The notes: generated by a model from the letters alone, not told the origin. Counted from the first letter of the stretch, positions 32,766 to 42,714 are shown. The stretch is 64,000 nt of DNA from Pseudomonas sp. GD03858 (GCF_029840925.1 NZ_JAOCDM010000007.1:1-64000), one strand, 5' to 3'. Program-made: numbers and translations.

Positions 32766-33326
32766 TCACTGCTCCATCATTTCCGGATCCGGCAACGGGA
32801 TTTTGCGCATGCCGGCTGGCGAGACCTTGAGCAGCAGTGCCAGGTGCCCGCCATCGAGGAAGGTCAGCTGGCCGGCTTTCATGTTGCTGTTGCTCTGCTT
32901 GAACTGCTCGCTGCGCAGCACGCCGCCGTTGGCGTCGAGCTGGTTGACCCAGAAGTTGGCGTCGACGGCGATGAAGCGATCTTCGCTGATGCGCAGGTTG
33001 CCTTCGATCGGGAAGTGGCCGAACTGTTCGTCGCCGACGCCCACGGCGACCGTGCTGGCGTCCTGTTGCCAGGCCTTGTGCAGCAGTACCGTGTAGTCGG
33101 CGGTGGCCTGCAGGCGGGTGACTTCGTCACCCAGCGCGGTCGGGCGCTCGGCGCCTTTGTCCAGGCGCGGCGCGCCGGCGCTCCAGTCCTCCGGGGCGAA
33201 CGGACTGGTGAACGCCGCCACGGCGTTCTGCCGCACCAGGATCATTTCCACCTGATAGGGGCCTGCGGCGAAGGCTGGCGGCGCGAACAGCGTCAGCAGC
33301 AGGGTCAGGCAACGGATGGCACGCAT
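32766..33326 (-). CDS. csiV: CsiV family periplasmic protein
   Basis: 186 aa. Signal peptide MRAIRCLTLLLTLFAPPAFAA, then a CsiV-type domain starting GPYQVEMILVRQN and containing ADYTVLLHKAWQQ and FGHFPIEGNLRISEDRF. The family is described as periplasmic peptidoglycan-binding, first defined in Shewanella. Next to mfd (9-base gap after the mfd stop), which is the usual neighbour in Pseudomonas. The molecular role here is inferred from family only. Confidence 0.85.
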   Translation of the reverse strand: MRAIRCLTLLLTLFAPPAFAAGPYQVEMILVRQNAVAAFTSPFAPEDWSAGAPRLDKGAERPTALGDEVTRLQATADYTVLLHKAWQQDASTVAVGVGDEQFGHFPIEGNLRISEDRFIAVDANFWVNQLDANGGVLRSEQFKQSNSNMKAGQLTFLDGGHLALLLKVSPAGMRKIPLPDPEMMEQ

Positions 33327-33335
33327 GAAGCTTCC

Positions 33336-36300
33336 TTATGAATTTTGTGGAGTGAGGCGCTCGAACAGCGCTTCCAGGGTGTTGAAACGTTCTTCGGGGC
33401 GTTCCATCGGTACCAGGAAGCGGAACTGGGTCGCGCCTTCGAACTTGTAGCGTTTGGGCTGGCCCTGGATCAGCTTGATCAGGGTCAGCGGGTCGACCGG
33501 GGTCTCGGCCTCGAACTCGAGCTTGCCGCCGTTGGGGCCGGCGTCGACTTTCTTGATGCCGAGCTTTTCCGCCTGCAGCTTGAGCAGGGTCAGGCGCATC
33601 AGGTTCTTGGTCGGCTCGGGCAGCAGGCCGAAGCGGTCGATCATCTCTACCTGCAGGTCCTTGAGGCCTTCTTCGTCGGCCGCCGAGGCAATGCGCTTGT
33701 AGAGGATCAGGCGCGCATGCACGTCGGGCAGGTAGTCCTCGGGGATCAGCGCCGGCAGGCGCAGGTTGATTTCCGGACCGCCGCCCAGCGGCTGCTCGAG
33801 GTTGGGCTGGGTGCCCTTGCGGATGGCCTTGACCGCGCGCTCGAGCATTTCCATGTACAGGGTGAAGCCGACCGCCTGGATCTGCCCGCTCTGGCCTTCG
33901 CCGAGCAGCTCGCCGGCACCACGGATTTCCAGGTCGTTGGTGGCCAGGACGAAGCCTGCGCCCAGGTCCTGGGTGTTGGCGATGGCCTCCAGGCGCTTTT
34001 CGGCGTCGGCGCTGATCTGTTGGCGCGGTGGCGTCAGCAGGTAGGCGTAGGCCTGGTGGTGGCTACGGCCGACCCGGCCGCGCAGCTGGTGCAGCTGGGC
34101 CAGGCCGAACTTGTCGGCGCGCTCGATGACGATGGTGTTGGCGCTGGGCACGTCGATGCCGGTCTCGATGATGGTCGAGGCGATCAGCACGTTGAAGCGC
34201 TTGTGATAGAAGTCGCTCATCACCTGTTCGAGTTCGCGCTCGCGCATCTGCCCGTGACCGATGCCGATGCGCGCCTCGGGTACCAGTTCGGCCAGTTCTG
34301 CGGCGCACTTCTCGATGGTCTTGACGTCGTTGTGCAGGTAGTACACCTGGCCGCCGCGCAGCAGTTCGCGCAGCAGCGCTTCCTTGACCGTGCTCTTGTT
34401 CTGCTCCATGACGAAGGTGCGCACCGACAGGCGCCGCGCTGGCGGGGTGGCGATGATCGACAGGTCGCGCATGCCCGACACCGCCATGTTCAGCGTGCGC
34501 GGAATGGGCGTTGCGGTCAGGGTGAGGATGTCCACCTCGCTGCGCAGGGCCTTGAGCTGTTCCTTCTGGCGCACGCCGAAACGGTGCTCTTCGTCGATGA
34601 TGGCCAGGCCCAGGTCCTTGAAGCGCACATCGTCCTGCAGCAGCTTGTGGGTGCCGATGAGGATGTCGATCTTGCCTTCGGCCAGTTCCGCCGCGGCGCT
34701 GGCCACTTCCTTGGCCGACTTGAAGCGGCTCATCACCTCGACCTTCACCGGCCAGTCGGCGAAGCGGTCGCGGAAGCTGTTGTAGTGCTGCTGGGCGAGC
34801 AGGGTGGTGGGCACCAGCAATGCGACCTGGCGCCCGCCGTGTACGGCGATGAAGGCGGCGCGCATGGCCACTTCGGTCTTGCCGAAGCCGACGTCGCCAC
34901 ACACCAGGCGGTCCATGGGCTGGCCGGCGAGCATGTCGGCGCGTACCGCCTCGATGGCCGCCTGTTGGTCGGGGGTTTCCTCGAACGGGAAGCCGGCGCT
35001 GAAAGTGGCGTAGTCGGCGGCCGGATCGGCGAAGGCATAGCCTTTGCGCGCGGCGCGGCGGGCATAGATGTCGAGCAGTTCGGCGGCAACATCGCGCACC
35101 TGTTCGGCGGCCTTGCGCTTGGCTTTCTGCCAGGCTTCGGAGCCCAGTCGGTGCAGCGGCGCCAGGGCATCGTCGCTGCCGGTGTAGCGGGCGATGAGGT
35201 GCAGGTTGGCCACCGGCACATAGAGCTTGGCGCCCTCGGCGTACTCGAGGGTGAGGAATTCGGCGGCCTGGCCGTCGATTTCCAGGGTGGCCAGGCCCAG
35301 GTAGCGGCCCACGCCGTGGTCGATGTGCACCACCGGCGCGCCTTCGCGCAGCTCGGTGAGGTTCTTGATCACCGCGTCGTTGGCCGCCTCGCCGCGTTTC
35401 TCGCGACGCCTTCGCTGCATCACGCGCTGGCCGAACAGTGGGCTCTCGGCCACCAGGGCCAGGCCTGGGTCGTCCAGCAACAGGCCATCGTCAAGCGGGG
35501 CGATGGTGATCGCCAGACGCTCGTTGCCGGTGACGAAGTCGGCCCAGCCGTCGACGGTCTGCGGGCGCAGCTTCAAGCGCTCGAGCAGCTCCAGCAGCAC
35601 TTCGCGTCGGCCCGCCGATTCGGCCGTGAACAGCACGCGGCCAGGGAACTGGTCGAGGAAGTTCGACAGCTCCGCCAGCGGCTGGTTGGCCTTGGCCTCG
35701 ATGGCCAGGTTGGGCAGGGCGCGGGCCGGGAAGCGTTCGCGGCCGGCGCCAGGCTCGACGTCATCGGCGCCGATCACCACGCGCGGCCATTGCTTGAGGC
35801 GGGCGAAGCAGTCCTCGACCGGGAGGAACAGCTCTGCTGGCGGCAGCAGCGGGCGACTGAGGTCGCCGCGACGTTCTTCATAGCGCCCGCGCACGTCGTT
35901 CCAGAAGTGCTCGGCGGCTTGCTCCACGCCCGGCAGGGAGAACACCTGGGTGTCGGCTGGCAGGTAGTCGAACAGGGTGGCGGTTTCTTCGAAGAACAGC
36001 GGCAGGTAGTACTCGATGCCGGCGGGGATGATGCCGCTGGTGAGGTCCTGGAAGATCGCGCTGCGGCGGAAGTCCACGTCGAAGCGTTCGCGAAAGCGCG
36101 CCTTGAAACGCGTCACTTCGTCCTTCTGCATGGGGAACTCGCGCGCCGGCAGAAGGCGGATCGAGTCGACCTTGTCGATCGAACGCTGCGACTCCGGGTC
36201 GAAGGTGCGCAGGGTTTCGATCTCGTCGTCGAACAGGTCGATGCGGTACGGCGTCTTGCTGCCCATGGGGAACAGGTCGATCAGCGCGCCGCGCACGGCG

Positions 36301-36785
36301 AACTCGCCATGCTCGTAGACCGTGTCGACGCAGCGGTAGCCGCTGGCCTCCAGGCGCGTGCGCATCTGCTCGACGTCGATCTTCTGGCCCACGTCCAGCA
36401 CCAGGCTGCTGCCCAGCAGGAAGCGCGTGGGGGCAAGGCGATGCAGGGCGGTGGTGATAGGCACGACGAGGATGCCGTGGTCCAGCTCCGGCAACCGGTA
36501 CAGGCTGGCGATGCGCTGGGAGATGATGTCCTGGTGCGGCGAGAACAGGTCGTAGGGCAGGGTTTCCCAGTCGGGGAACGGCAGCACCGGCAGGTCCGGG
36601 GCGAAGAAGCGCAGCTCCTGCTCCAGGCGATCGGCGGCCTGGCTGTCGGCGGTCAGCAACAGGGTGAAGCGACCAGCGGTGCTGGCCGCCTCGGCGACGG
36701 CCAGGCTCAAGGCCGCGCCGGGCAGGTTGCCCCAGGTTTGTTTGCCGGCCGTGGCCGACAGTTTCGGTAGGCGCAGAACTGACAC
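33336..36785 (-). CDS. mfd: Transcription-repair coupling factor
   Basis: 1149 aa, full length. It removes stalled RNA polymerase at lesions and recruits UvrA. N-terminal UvrB-like and UvrA-binding region (FPDWETLPYDLFSPHQDIIS), RNA-polymerase-interacting domain (HIDHGVGRYLGLATLEIDGQ), RecG-like translocase with GDVGFGKTEVAMRA, IIDEEHRFGVRQKE and LTLTATPIPRTLNMA, then the C-terminal D7 domain. First gene of a leftward run with csiV and the SNF2-like helicase. Divergent from the GAPDH gene. Confidence 0.97.
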   Translation of the reverse strand: MSVLRLPKLSATAGKQTWGNLPGAALSLAVAEAASTAGRFTLLLTADSQAADRLEQELRFFAPDLPVLPFPDWETLPYDLFSPHQDIISQRIASLYRLPELDHGILVVPITTALHRLAPTRFLLGSSLVLDVGQKIDVEQMRTRLEASGYRCVDTVYEHGEFAVRGALIDLFPMGSKTPYRIDLFDDEIETLRTFDPESQRSIDKVDSIRLLPAREFPMQKDEVTRFKARFRERFDVDFRRSAIFQDLTSGIIPAGIEYYLPLFFEETATLFDYLPADTQVFSLPGVEQAAEHFWNDVRGRYEERRGDLSRPLLPPAELFLPVEDCFARLKQWPRVVIGADDVEPGAGRERFPARALPNLAIEAKANQPLAELSNFLDQFPGRVLFTAESAGRREVLLELLERLKLRPQTVDGWADFVTGNERLAITIAPLDDGLLLDDPGLALVAESPLFGQRVMQRRRREKRGEAANDAVIKNLTELREGAPVVHIDHGVGRYLGLATLEIDGQAAEFLTLEYAEGAKLYVPVANLHLIARYTGSDDALAPLHRLGSEAWQKAKRKAAEQVRDVAAELLDIYARRAARKGYAFADPAADYATFSAGFPFEETPDQQAAIEAVRADMLAGQPMDRLVCGDVGFGKTEVAMRAAFIAVHGGRQVALLVPTTLLAQQHYNSFRDRFADWPVKVEVMSRFKSAKEVASAAAELAEGKIDILIGTHKLLQDDVRFKDLGLAIIDEEHRFGVRQKEQLKALRSEVDILTLTATPIPRTLNMAVSGMRDLSIIATPPARRLSVRTFVMEQNKSTVKEALLRELLRGGQVYYLHNDVKTIEKCAAELAELVPEARIGIGHGQMRERELEQVMSDFYHKRFNVLIASTIIETGIDVPSANTIVIERADKFGLAQLHQLRGRVGRSHHQAYAYLLTPPRQQISADAEKRLEAIANTQDLGAGFVLATNDLEIRGAGELLGEGQSGQIQAVGFTLYMEMLERAVKAIRKGTQPNLEQPLGGGPEINLRLPALIPEDYLPDVHARLILYKRIASAADEEGLKDLQVEMIDRFGLLPEPTKNLMRLTLLKLQAEKLGIKKVDAGPNGGKLEFEAETPVDPLTLIKLIQGQPKRYKFEGATQFRFLVPMERPEERFNTLEALFERLTPQNS

Positions 36786-36899
36786 GGGAGATTGGACTCC
36801 AAGCGTTGCGGCAAAGAGATCGATTGTACCGGTGACGGGGCGCGCTGTCAGGCTCGAAAGGGCATTGCGACGGGGTCTGGCGCCGGCGACAGGCGCTCA

Positions 36900-36928
36900 T
36901 TGCCCGATACGCCGCGGGGCGTCATAAT
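36900..36928 (+). promoter_or_regulatory. Probable promoter of the GAPDH gene
   Basis: TTGCCC (36900-36905), 17 bases, CATAAT (36923-36928). The gene start is 40 bases downstream. Good spacing, one mismatch in the -10. Confidence 0.55.
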
Positions 36929-36967
36929 GTAGCCCCTTTTTTGTTCCCCTACATGTGGAAGGTTACC

Positions 36968-38416
36968 GTGACTCAGAAGCCCGACCAGTGTCTTGGTGAG
37001 TGGATCGATCGTGAAGCCCTGGCTGAAGCGATGATCCCGCTTATCGGTCAGCTCTACCGCAACAACAACGTGGTGAGCTCGATCTATGGCCGCAGCCTGA
37101 TCAACCGTTCGGTTATCTCGATCCTCAAAGCCCACCGCTTTGCCCGTCACCGTCAGACCGACGAGACCGAGCTGTCCGTCCACGAGACATTCCCCCTGCT
37201 CAAGGCCATGAGCGAGCTGAAACTGGGCGCCGCTTCGGTGGACCTGGGCAAGCTGGCCAACAAGTTCAAGGTCGAAGGCAATGGCCGCAGCGCCGAGCAG
37301 TTCGTGCGTGACGAACTGGCCGACGTCGTGGGTCAGCAGAACGCTTCCGCACGCAAGGGCACCGACGTCGTCCTGTACGGCTTCGGTCGCATCGGCCGCC
37401 TGCTGGCGCGCATCCTCATCGAGAAGACCGGTGGCGGCGACGGCCTGCGCCTGCGCGCCATCGTCGTGCGCAAGGGCGCCGAGAACGACCTGGTCAAACG
37501 CGCCAGCCTGCTGCGCCGTGACTCGGTGCACGGTCCGTTCGATGGCACCATCGTCATCGACGAAGCCAACAACACCATCACCGCCAACGGCAACCTGATC
37601 CAGGTGATCTATGCCAAGAGCCCGAGTGAAGTCGACTACACCCAGTACGGCATCCACGATGCGCTGATCGTCGACAACACCGGTGTATGGCGCGACGCCG
37701 ACGGCCTCGGCCAGCACCTGGCCTGCCCAGGCGCCGCCCGCGTGATCCTCACCGCGCCGGGCAAGGGCGCGCTGAAGAACATCGTGCATGGCATCAACCA
37801 CGGCGACATCAGCGCCGACGACAAGATCATCTCGGCGGCGTCCTGCACCACCAACGCCATCGTGCCGGTGCTCAAGGCCATCAACGACCAGTACGGCATC
37901 GTCAACGGCCACGTCGAGACCGTTCACTCGTTCACCAACGACCAGAACCTGATCGACAACTTCCACAAGGGCAGCCGTCGTGGCCGTGCCGCGCCGCTGA
38001 ACATGGTCATCACCGAGACCGGTGCCGCCACCGCCGCCGCCAAGGCACTGCCGGTGCTCAAGGGCAAGCTGACCGGCAACGCGATCCGTGTACCGACGCC
38101 GAACGTGTCGATGGCCATTCTCAACCTGAACCTGGAGAAGGCCACCAACCGCGAAGAGCTGAACGAGTACCTGCGCCAGACCGCCATGCACTCGGACCTG
38201 CACAAGCAGATCGACTACGTCAGCTCCCAGGAAGTGGTGTCCACCGACTTCGTTGGCTCGCGCCACGCCGGTGTGGTCGACGCCGAGGCGACCATCTGCA
38301 ACGACAACCGCGTTGTCCTGTACGTCTGGTACGACAACGAGTTTGGTTACAGCTGCCAGGTGGTCCGCGTGATGGAAGACATGGCCGGTGTGAACCCGCC
38401 AGCGTTTCCACGCTGA
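36968..38416 (+). CDS. gapB: Glyceraldehyde-3-phosphate dehydrogenase, long form
   Basis: 482 aa, longer than the classic 330 aa enzyme. About 130 helical residues precede the Rossmann domain (LYGFGRIGRLLARI at about 136-149). The catalytic Cys is residue 293 in SAASCTTNAIVP, and the final block is WYDNEFGYSCQVVRVMEDM. It converts G3P and 1,3-bisphosphoglycerate in central carbon metabolism; long Pseudomonas forms are usually gluconeogenic, which is family knowledge. The GTG at 36968 was chosen because GGAAGG lies 6 bases upstream; an in-frame ATG exists at 36953. Ends at a strong terminator. Confidence 0.92.
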   Translation: MTQKPDQCLGEWIDREALAEAMIPLIGQLYRNNNVVSSIYGRSLINRSVISILKAHRFARHRQTDETELSVHETFPLLKAMSELKLGAASVDLGKLANKFKVEGNGRSAEQFVRDELADVVGQQNASARKGTDVVLYGFGRIGRLLARILIEKTGGGDGLRLRAIVVRKGAENDLVKRASLLRRDSVHGPFDGTIVIDEANNTITANGNLIQVIYAKSPSEVDYTQYGIHDALIVDNTGVWRDADGLGQHLACPGAARVILTAPGKGALKNIVHGINHGDISADDKIISAASCTTNAIVPVLKAINDQYGIVNGHVETVHSFTNDQNLIDNFHKGSRRGRAAPLNMVITETGAATAAAKALPVLKGKLTGNAIRVPTPNVSMAILNLNLEKATNREELNEYLRQTAMHSDLHKQIDYVSSQEVVSTDFVGSRHAGVVDAEATICNDNRVVLYVWYDNEFGYSCQVVRVMEDMAGVNPPAFPR

Positions 38417-38434
38417 TCCGCTTGTAATGCGTTG

Positions 38435-38468
38435 AAAAAACGGGAACCTTCGGGTTCCCGTTTTTTTT
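38435..38468 (+). terminator. Rho-independent terminator of the GAPDH gene
   Basis: The stem AACGGGAACC-TTCG-GGTTCCCGTT has a UUCG-type loop and is followed by eight T residues. Confidence 0.95.
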
Positions 38469-38491
38469 GCTCCTCGCATCAGTGCGATCGT

Positions 38492-38608
38492 TGTAGGAGC
38501 GGCCTTGTGTCGCGAACGGGCCGCAAAGCGGCCCCAGGTTTTCAGCGTCACTGCCACAATTGCCGGGGCTGCTGCGCAGCCCTTTCGCGACACAAGGCCG
38601 CTCCTACA
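38492..38608. repeat. REP pair (GTAGGAGCGGCCTTGTG class)
   Basis: TGTAGGAGCGGCCTTGTGTC at the left and its complement ending GGCCGCTCCTACA at the right, with GCGGGCCGC-type inner arms, enclose about 60 bases. It sits between the GAPDH terminator and apbE. Confidence 0.88.
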
Positions 38609-38643
38609 CCGACCGCGTGGGCAGGTCAACCGAGAGATCTAAG

Positions 38644-39642
38644 TTGCGCACAGTTCTTCTGCTCTGCCTGTTGTTGCTGTCAGCCTGCAACCAAGGCCCC
38701 ACCCTCGAGCGCTTCGGCGGCCCGACCATGGGCAGCAGCTACAGCATCCAGTACGCGCGCCAACCTGGCGGCCCGGCGCCAGCGCAGGTCCAGGCCGAGG
38801 TCGAGGCCATCCTCCAGTCCATCGACGCCCGCTACTCCACCTACCGTGGCGACTCAACCGTCAGTCGTTTCAACCAGCTCCCGGCCGGCCAGTGCCTGGC
38901 GGTCGACGCCGACCTGTTCGAGCTGGCCAGCTTCGGTCAGCACCTGGCCGAACAGAGCCAGGGCGCTTTCGACCTTACCGTAGAACCGCTGCTCGATCTC
39001 TGGGGCTTCGGCCCCCAGGCCCGTGAGATGCACGTGCCGGATCCTCAGGCCCTGGCCATCGCTCGCCAGCGCGTGGGCTACCGTCACCTGCGTCTTGAGG
39101 GTGGCAGTCTATGCAAGGACGCCGCCATCGAGTTGGACTTCAACGGCATCGCCGCCGGCCATGCCGTCGACCTGATCGCCGAGCGCCTGCATGGCATGGG
39201 CATCGACAGCTTCCTCGCCGAAGCTACCGGCGAGCTCAAGGCCGTTGGGCGCAAACCCGACGGCAGTGCCTGGCGGATAGCCCTGGAGTTGCCACGAGAG
39301 GACCGCCAGATCGCCCGCCAGGTCATCGACGTGCAGGGCCTCGCCGTGTCCACCTCGGGTGACTATCGTCATTATTTCGAGGACAATGGCCGGCGCTATT
39401 CGCACACCTTCGACGCCCGCCTCGGGCGCCCGGTCGAGCATGACCTGGCGTCGGTGACCGTGCTCGACGCTTCAGCGTTGCTGGCTGATGGCTATTCCAC
39501 CTTGCTGCTGATCCTGGGCCCGCGGCGAGGCTGGGACTTCGCCCTGGCCAATGGCATCGCCGCGGTGCTGGTGACCCGGGTCGAGGGTGGCTTCGTCTCC
39601 CGGTCTACCCCGGCGTTCGAGCAGGCGCTGAAAGGCGAGTGA
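38644..39642 (+). CDS. apbE: FAD:protein FMN transferase, ApbE family lipoprotein
   Basis: 332 aa. Periplasmic lipoprotein that attaches FMN to flavoproteins such as Nqr/Rnf subunits. Lipobox LLSAC near residue 15, then GGPTMGSSYSIQYA, the RYSTYRGDSTVSRFN segment, LDFNGIAAGHAVDLIAERL and the late Asp/Thr metal-site block LADGYSTLLLILG. The start is TTG at 38644 after GAGAGATC; upstream in-frame sequence overlaps the REP pair and lacks a signal peptide. A 30-codon frame starting at GTG 39639 overlaps its stop; I do not regard it as proven. Confidence 0.9.
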   Translation: MRTVLLLCLLLLSACNQGPTLERFGGPTMGSSYSIQYARQPGGPAPAQVQAEVEAILQSIDARYSTYRGDSTVSRFNQLPAGQCLAVDADLFELASFGQHLAEQSQGAFDLTVEPLLDLWGFGPQAREMHVPDPQALAIARQRVGYRHLRLEGGSLCKDAAIELDFNGIAAGHAVDLIAERLHGMGIDSFLAEATGELKAVGRKPDGSAWRIALELPREDRQIARQVIDVQGLAVSTSGDYRHYFEDNGRRYSHTFDARLGRPVEHDLASVTVLDASALLADGYSTLLLILGPRRGWDFALANGIAAVLVTRVEGGFVSRSTPAFEQALKGE

Positions 39643-39845
39643 AAGGCAAGCCACGGATGATCGCCGCCATGGAGTCGGTGGAACCACATGTAGTGCAGGC
39701 AACAGTGGCCTACGACGCGACCAAGGGTTAATGTGCGCGGCGTTCACGCTTGATTAGACTGCACCCGAATTTTCTCATGGCGCCCCGGCGACATGATCGC
39801 GCCCCGCGGCCATCCGGCCGGCGGGCCAGTTCTGAAGGAGTACGC

Positions 39846-41240
39846 ATGGCTGTCTACAACTACGACGTAGTGGTGCTGGGTTCCGGCCCGGCCGGAGAAG
39901 GCGCGGCAATGAACGCCGCCAAAGCAGGGCGCAAGGTGGCCATGGTCGACAGCCGTCGCCAGGTCGGCGGCAACTGCACCCACCTGGGCACCATCCCGTC
40001 CAAGGCGCTGCGTCACTCCGTGCGGCAGATCATGCAGTTCAACACCAATCCGATGTTCCGCGCCATCGGCGAGCCGCGCTGGTTCTCCTTCCCCGACGTG
40101 CTCAAGAGCGCCGAGAAGGTCATCAGCAAGCAGGTCGCCTCGCGCACCGGTTACTACGCGCGCAACCGCGTCGACGTGTTCTTCGGTACCGGCAGCTTCG
40201 CCGACGAGCAGACCATCGAAGTGGTGTGCCCCAACGGTGTGGTCGAGAAGCTCAACGCCAAGCACATCATCATCGCCACCGGCTCGCGCCCGTATCGCCC
40301 GGCCGATATCGACTTCCACCACCCGCGTGTCTACGACAGCGACACCATCCTCAGCCTCAGCCACACCCCGCGCAAACTGATCGTCTACGGCGCCGGGGTG
40401 ATCGGTTGCGAGTACGCCTCGATCTTCAGTGGCCTGGGTGTGCTGGTGGAGTTGGTGGACAACCGCGGCCAGCTGCTGAGCTTCCTCGACTCGGAAATCT
40501 CGCAGGCGCTGAGCTACCACTTCAGCAACAACAACATCACCGTGCGCCACAACGAGGAGTACGAGCGGGTCGAGGGCCTGGACAACGGGGTGATCCTGCA
40601 CCTGAAGTCGGGCAAGAAGATCAAGGCCGACGCCTTGCTGTGGTGCAACGGTCGTACCGGCAACACCGACAAGCTGGGCCTGGAGAACATCGGCATCAAG
40701 GTCAATAGCCGTGGCCAGATCGAGGTCGACGAGAACTACCGCACAAGCGTGCCGAACATCTACGGCGCCGGTGACGTGATCGGTTGGCCGAGCCTGGCCA
40801 GTGCCGCCCACGACCAGGGGCGCTCGGCTGCCGGCAGCATCGTCGACAACGGCAGCTGGCGCTTCGTCAACGACGTGCCGACCGGCATCTACACCATTCC
40901 GGAGATCAGCTCGATCGGCAAGAACGAGCAGGAGCTGACCCAGGCCAAGGTGCCGTACGAGGTCGGCAAGGCCTTCTTCAAGAGCATGGCGCGCGCGCAG
41001 ATCGCCGGCGAGCCGCAAGGCATGCTGAAGATCCTGTTCCACCGCGAGACCCTGGAAGTCCTCGGTGTGCACTGCTTCGGCTACCAGGCCTCGGAGATTG
41101 TCCACATCGGTCAGGCAGTGATGAACCAGCCGGGCGAGTTGAACAACCTCAAGTACTTCGTCAACACCACCTTCAACTACCCGACCATGGCCGAAGCCTA
41201 TCGGGTCGCTGCCTACGACGGTCTGAACCGGCTTTTTTGA
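39846..41240 (+). CDS. sthA: Soluble pyridine nucleotide transhydrogenase
   Basis: 464 aa. Cytoplasmic FAD enzyme that moves hydride between NADPH and NAD+. [15 protein letters not shown] binds FAD. The region that in lipoamide dehydrogenases holds CxxxxC reads [11 protein letters not shown], with only one Cys, which is the SthA signature. NAD domain [17 protein letters not shown] site [17 protein letters not shown] 39846 has GAAGGAG 7 bases upstream. Stand-alone, convergent with glpQ-like. Confidence 0.96.
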   Translation: MAVYNYDVVVLGSGPAGEGAAMNAAKAGRKVAMVDSRRQVGGNCTHLGTIPSKALRHSVRQIMQFNTNPMFRAIGEPRWFSFPDVLKSAEKVISKQVASRTGYYARNRVDVFFGTGSFADEQTIEVVCPNGVVEKLNAKHIIIATGSRPYRPADIDFHHPRVYDSDTILSLSHTPRKLIVYGAGVIGCEYASIFSGLGVLVELVDNRGQLLSFLDSEISQALSYHFSNNNITVRHNEEYERVEGLDNGVILHLKSGKKIKADALLWCNGRTGNTDKLGLENIGIKVNSRGQIEVDENYRTSVPNIYGAGDVIGWPSLASAAHDQGRSAAGSIVDNGSWRFVNDVPTGIYTIPEISSIGKNEQELTQAKVPYEVGKAFFKSMARAQIAGEPQGMLKILFHRETLEVLGVHCFGYQASEIVHIGQAVMNQPGELNNLKYFVNTTFNYPTMAEAYRVAAYDGLNRLF

Positions 41241-41288
41241 GCGGCTCCGGCCGGTGGCCTGAGCCGGTCGGGGAGACCGATTTCAGCC

Positions 41289-42005
41289 CTACCCGAGGGT
41301 GGTCTTGGCCAAACCGGGAAAGTCTGTAATCAGGCTGTCCACGCCAAAGTCGGCGAGCCGGCGCATCAGCGCCGGTTCGTTGACCGTCCACACCGACACG
41401 TGCAAGCCCTGGCGCTGTGCCTTGATCAGGCGTTCGGGAGTGCACAGCGTCCAGTTCAGCGCCAGCATCTCGCAGCCGTAGTTCTGCGCGACCTTCAGCG
41501 GGTCGAGCCAGGCGTACTCGGCAACCAGTCCGCGCTTCACGTCGGGCACCAGCTCCTGGGCGGCGCCCAGCACTTCCCGTGAGCTCGAGGTGATCGTCAC
41601 CTTGTCCAGCAGGCCGTGCTGCTGGGCGAGTTCGCGAATCGCCAGCACGGTCGTGGCGGCGCGGGTGCGCGAGGCACTCTTGACCTCCAGTTGCCAATGC
41701 TCGAACGGGCATTTCTCGAACAGTTCCTCGAGCCGTGGGATGGGGCAGGGCTGCACATGGCCTGGGCCGCCCTTGCGCGCGTCGTAGGTGACCAGGTCGG
41801 CGGCGGTGTGCTCGACCACTTTGCCGCGCCGGCCGGTGGTGCGCTTGAGGGTGGGGTCGTGGATCACCATCAGCTCGTTGTCGGCCGACAGGTGCAGGTC
41901 GAGTTCGCAGCGGGTCACGCCATGGGACAGGCACTGGCGGAAGCTGTGCAGGGTATTCTCGGGCGCTTCGCCCTTGGCGCCGCGGTGGCCATAGATCAAG
42001 GTCAC
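41289..42005 (-). CDS. glpQ: Glycerophosphodiester phosphodiesterase
   Basis: 238 aa, cytoplasmic type without signal peptide (so UgpQ-like). GDPD motifs: YGHRGAKGEAPENTLHSF near the N-terminus, ELDLHLSADNELMVIHDPTL with the metal-binding acids, and VWTVNEP near the C-terminus. It hydrolyses glycerophosphodiesters to glycerol-3-phosphate and an alcohol. Followed on the same strand, upstream, by a PilZ protein gene with a 31-base gap. Confidence 0.87.
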   Translation of the reverse strand: MTLIYGHRGAKGEAPENTLHSFRQCLSHGVTRCELDLHLSADNELMVIHDPTLKRTTGRRGKVVEHTAADLVTYDARKGGPGHVQPCPIPRLEELFEKCPFEHWQLEVKSASRTRAATTVLAIRELAQQHGLLDKVTITSSSREVLGAAQELVPDVKRGLVAEYAWLDPLKVAQNYGCEMLALNWTLCTPERLIKAQRQGLHVSVWTVNEPALMRRLADFGVDSLITDFPGLAKTTLG

Positions 42006-42036
42006 GTTCGTTCCTTCAAATCAGGGGGAAAGGGCT

Positions 42037-42621
42037 TCAGGACGCGGAGTCGTTCTGTTCCAGCGCCTGGCGTCGTTGCTGTTGCTGGCGCTGCAGGATA
42101 TAGCGGGCCAGCAGCTGGCGCTGGGCGTCGGTCATGTCGATGAACTCGGTGCCCACTTCGTAATCGCCATCCGGGCGCGGGTCGCAATGGGTGACCCTGC
42201 CCCGCAACAGCAGGCCGTGCGCGCGAGGCATCAGCACCATCTTCACTTTCACGCGGGTGCCGGGGGCGATCTTGTGCGCCTGGGCGAACTCGATGCCACC
42301 TTCGGAAATGATCACCGGCAGGGGGTGGCCGATCTCGCCGATGAGGCTCTGCGCGACCACGGCGCTGAGCAGGTCGAGGCGCTTGTTCTGGGCGCGCAGG
42401 AAGGCTGCCAGGGTGCGGTCCTTCTCGCTCAGTTGACGCAACAGGTGCTGTGACTCGAAGTCGGACAAGTGCAGCTCGCTGAGCAGGTTGAATAGCTCGG
42501 AATCATCCTGCAACAGTTCTGTTTCAAGGGCTTCGCCCGCGCTGAGGGGGCTGATTTGCAGTGCGATCCGATCTTCGATGCGGTAGTATTCGCGGCGATC
42601 TTCTTCGTCTAATGTCGTCAT
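42037..42621 (-). CDS. PilZ domain protein with atypical motif
   Basis: 194 aa. RREYYRIEDR near the N-terminus matches the RxxxR part of a PilZ c-di-GMP site. About 85 mostly helical residues follow (LLSELHLSDFESQHLLRQL), then a beta-barrel part with IISEGGIEF, RVKVKMVLM and YEVGTEFIDM. The second motif, normally (D/N)xSxxG, has Ile at the D/N position. C-di-GMP binding is therefore uncertain. The C-terminal tail is Gln-rich. Divergent from lolC, 93-base gap; probably expressed with the phosphodiesterase gene. Confidence 0.82.
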   Translation of the reverse strand: MTTLDEEDRREYYRIEDRIALQISPLSAGEALETELLQDDSELFNLLSELHLSDFESQHLLRQLSEKDRTLAAFLRAQNKRLDLLSAVVAQSLIGEIGHPLPVIISEGGIEFAQAHKIAPGTRVKVKMVLMPRAHGLLLRGRVTHCDPRPDGDYEVGTEFIDMTDAQRQLLARYILQRQQQQRRQALEQNDSAS

Positions 42622-42714
42622 GGCGAACCCAAGGTTACGGCGGTGGTCCGAGTGTAAAGCCGCCGTAGGCGCCTCGCCACAAGGACGTTCCCTTTCATCC
42701 GAACAAGCCCCGAC

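Noticed and set aside
33345-36770. Plus-strand open frame of 1141 codons
   Set aside because: It is the antisense shadow of mfd; the sequence is Gln/Gly/Val/Asp-rich without any domain.
39639-39731. 30-codon frame overlapping the apbE stop
   Set aside because: Start overlap is attractive but there is no family, no ribosome site and the length is too short to support.
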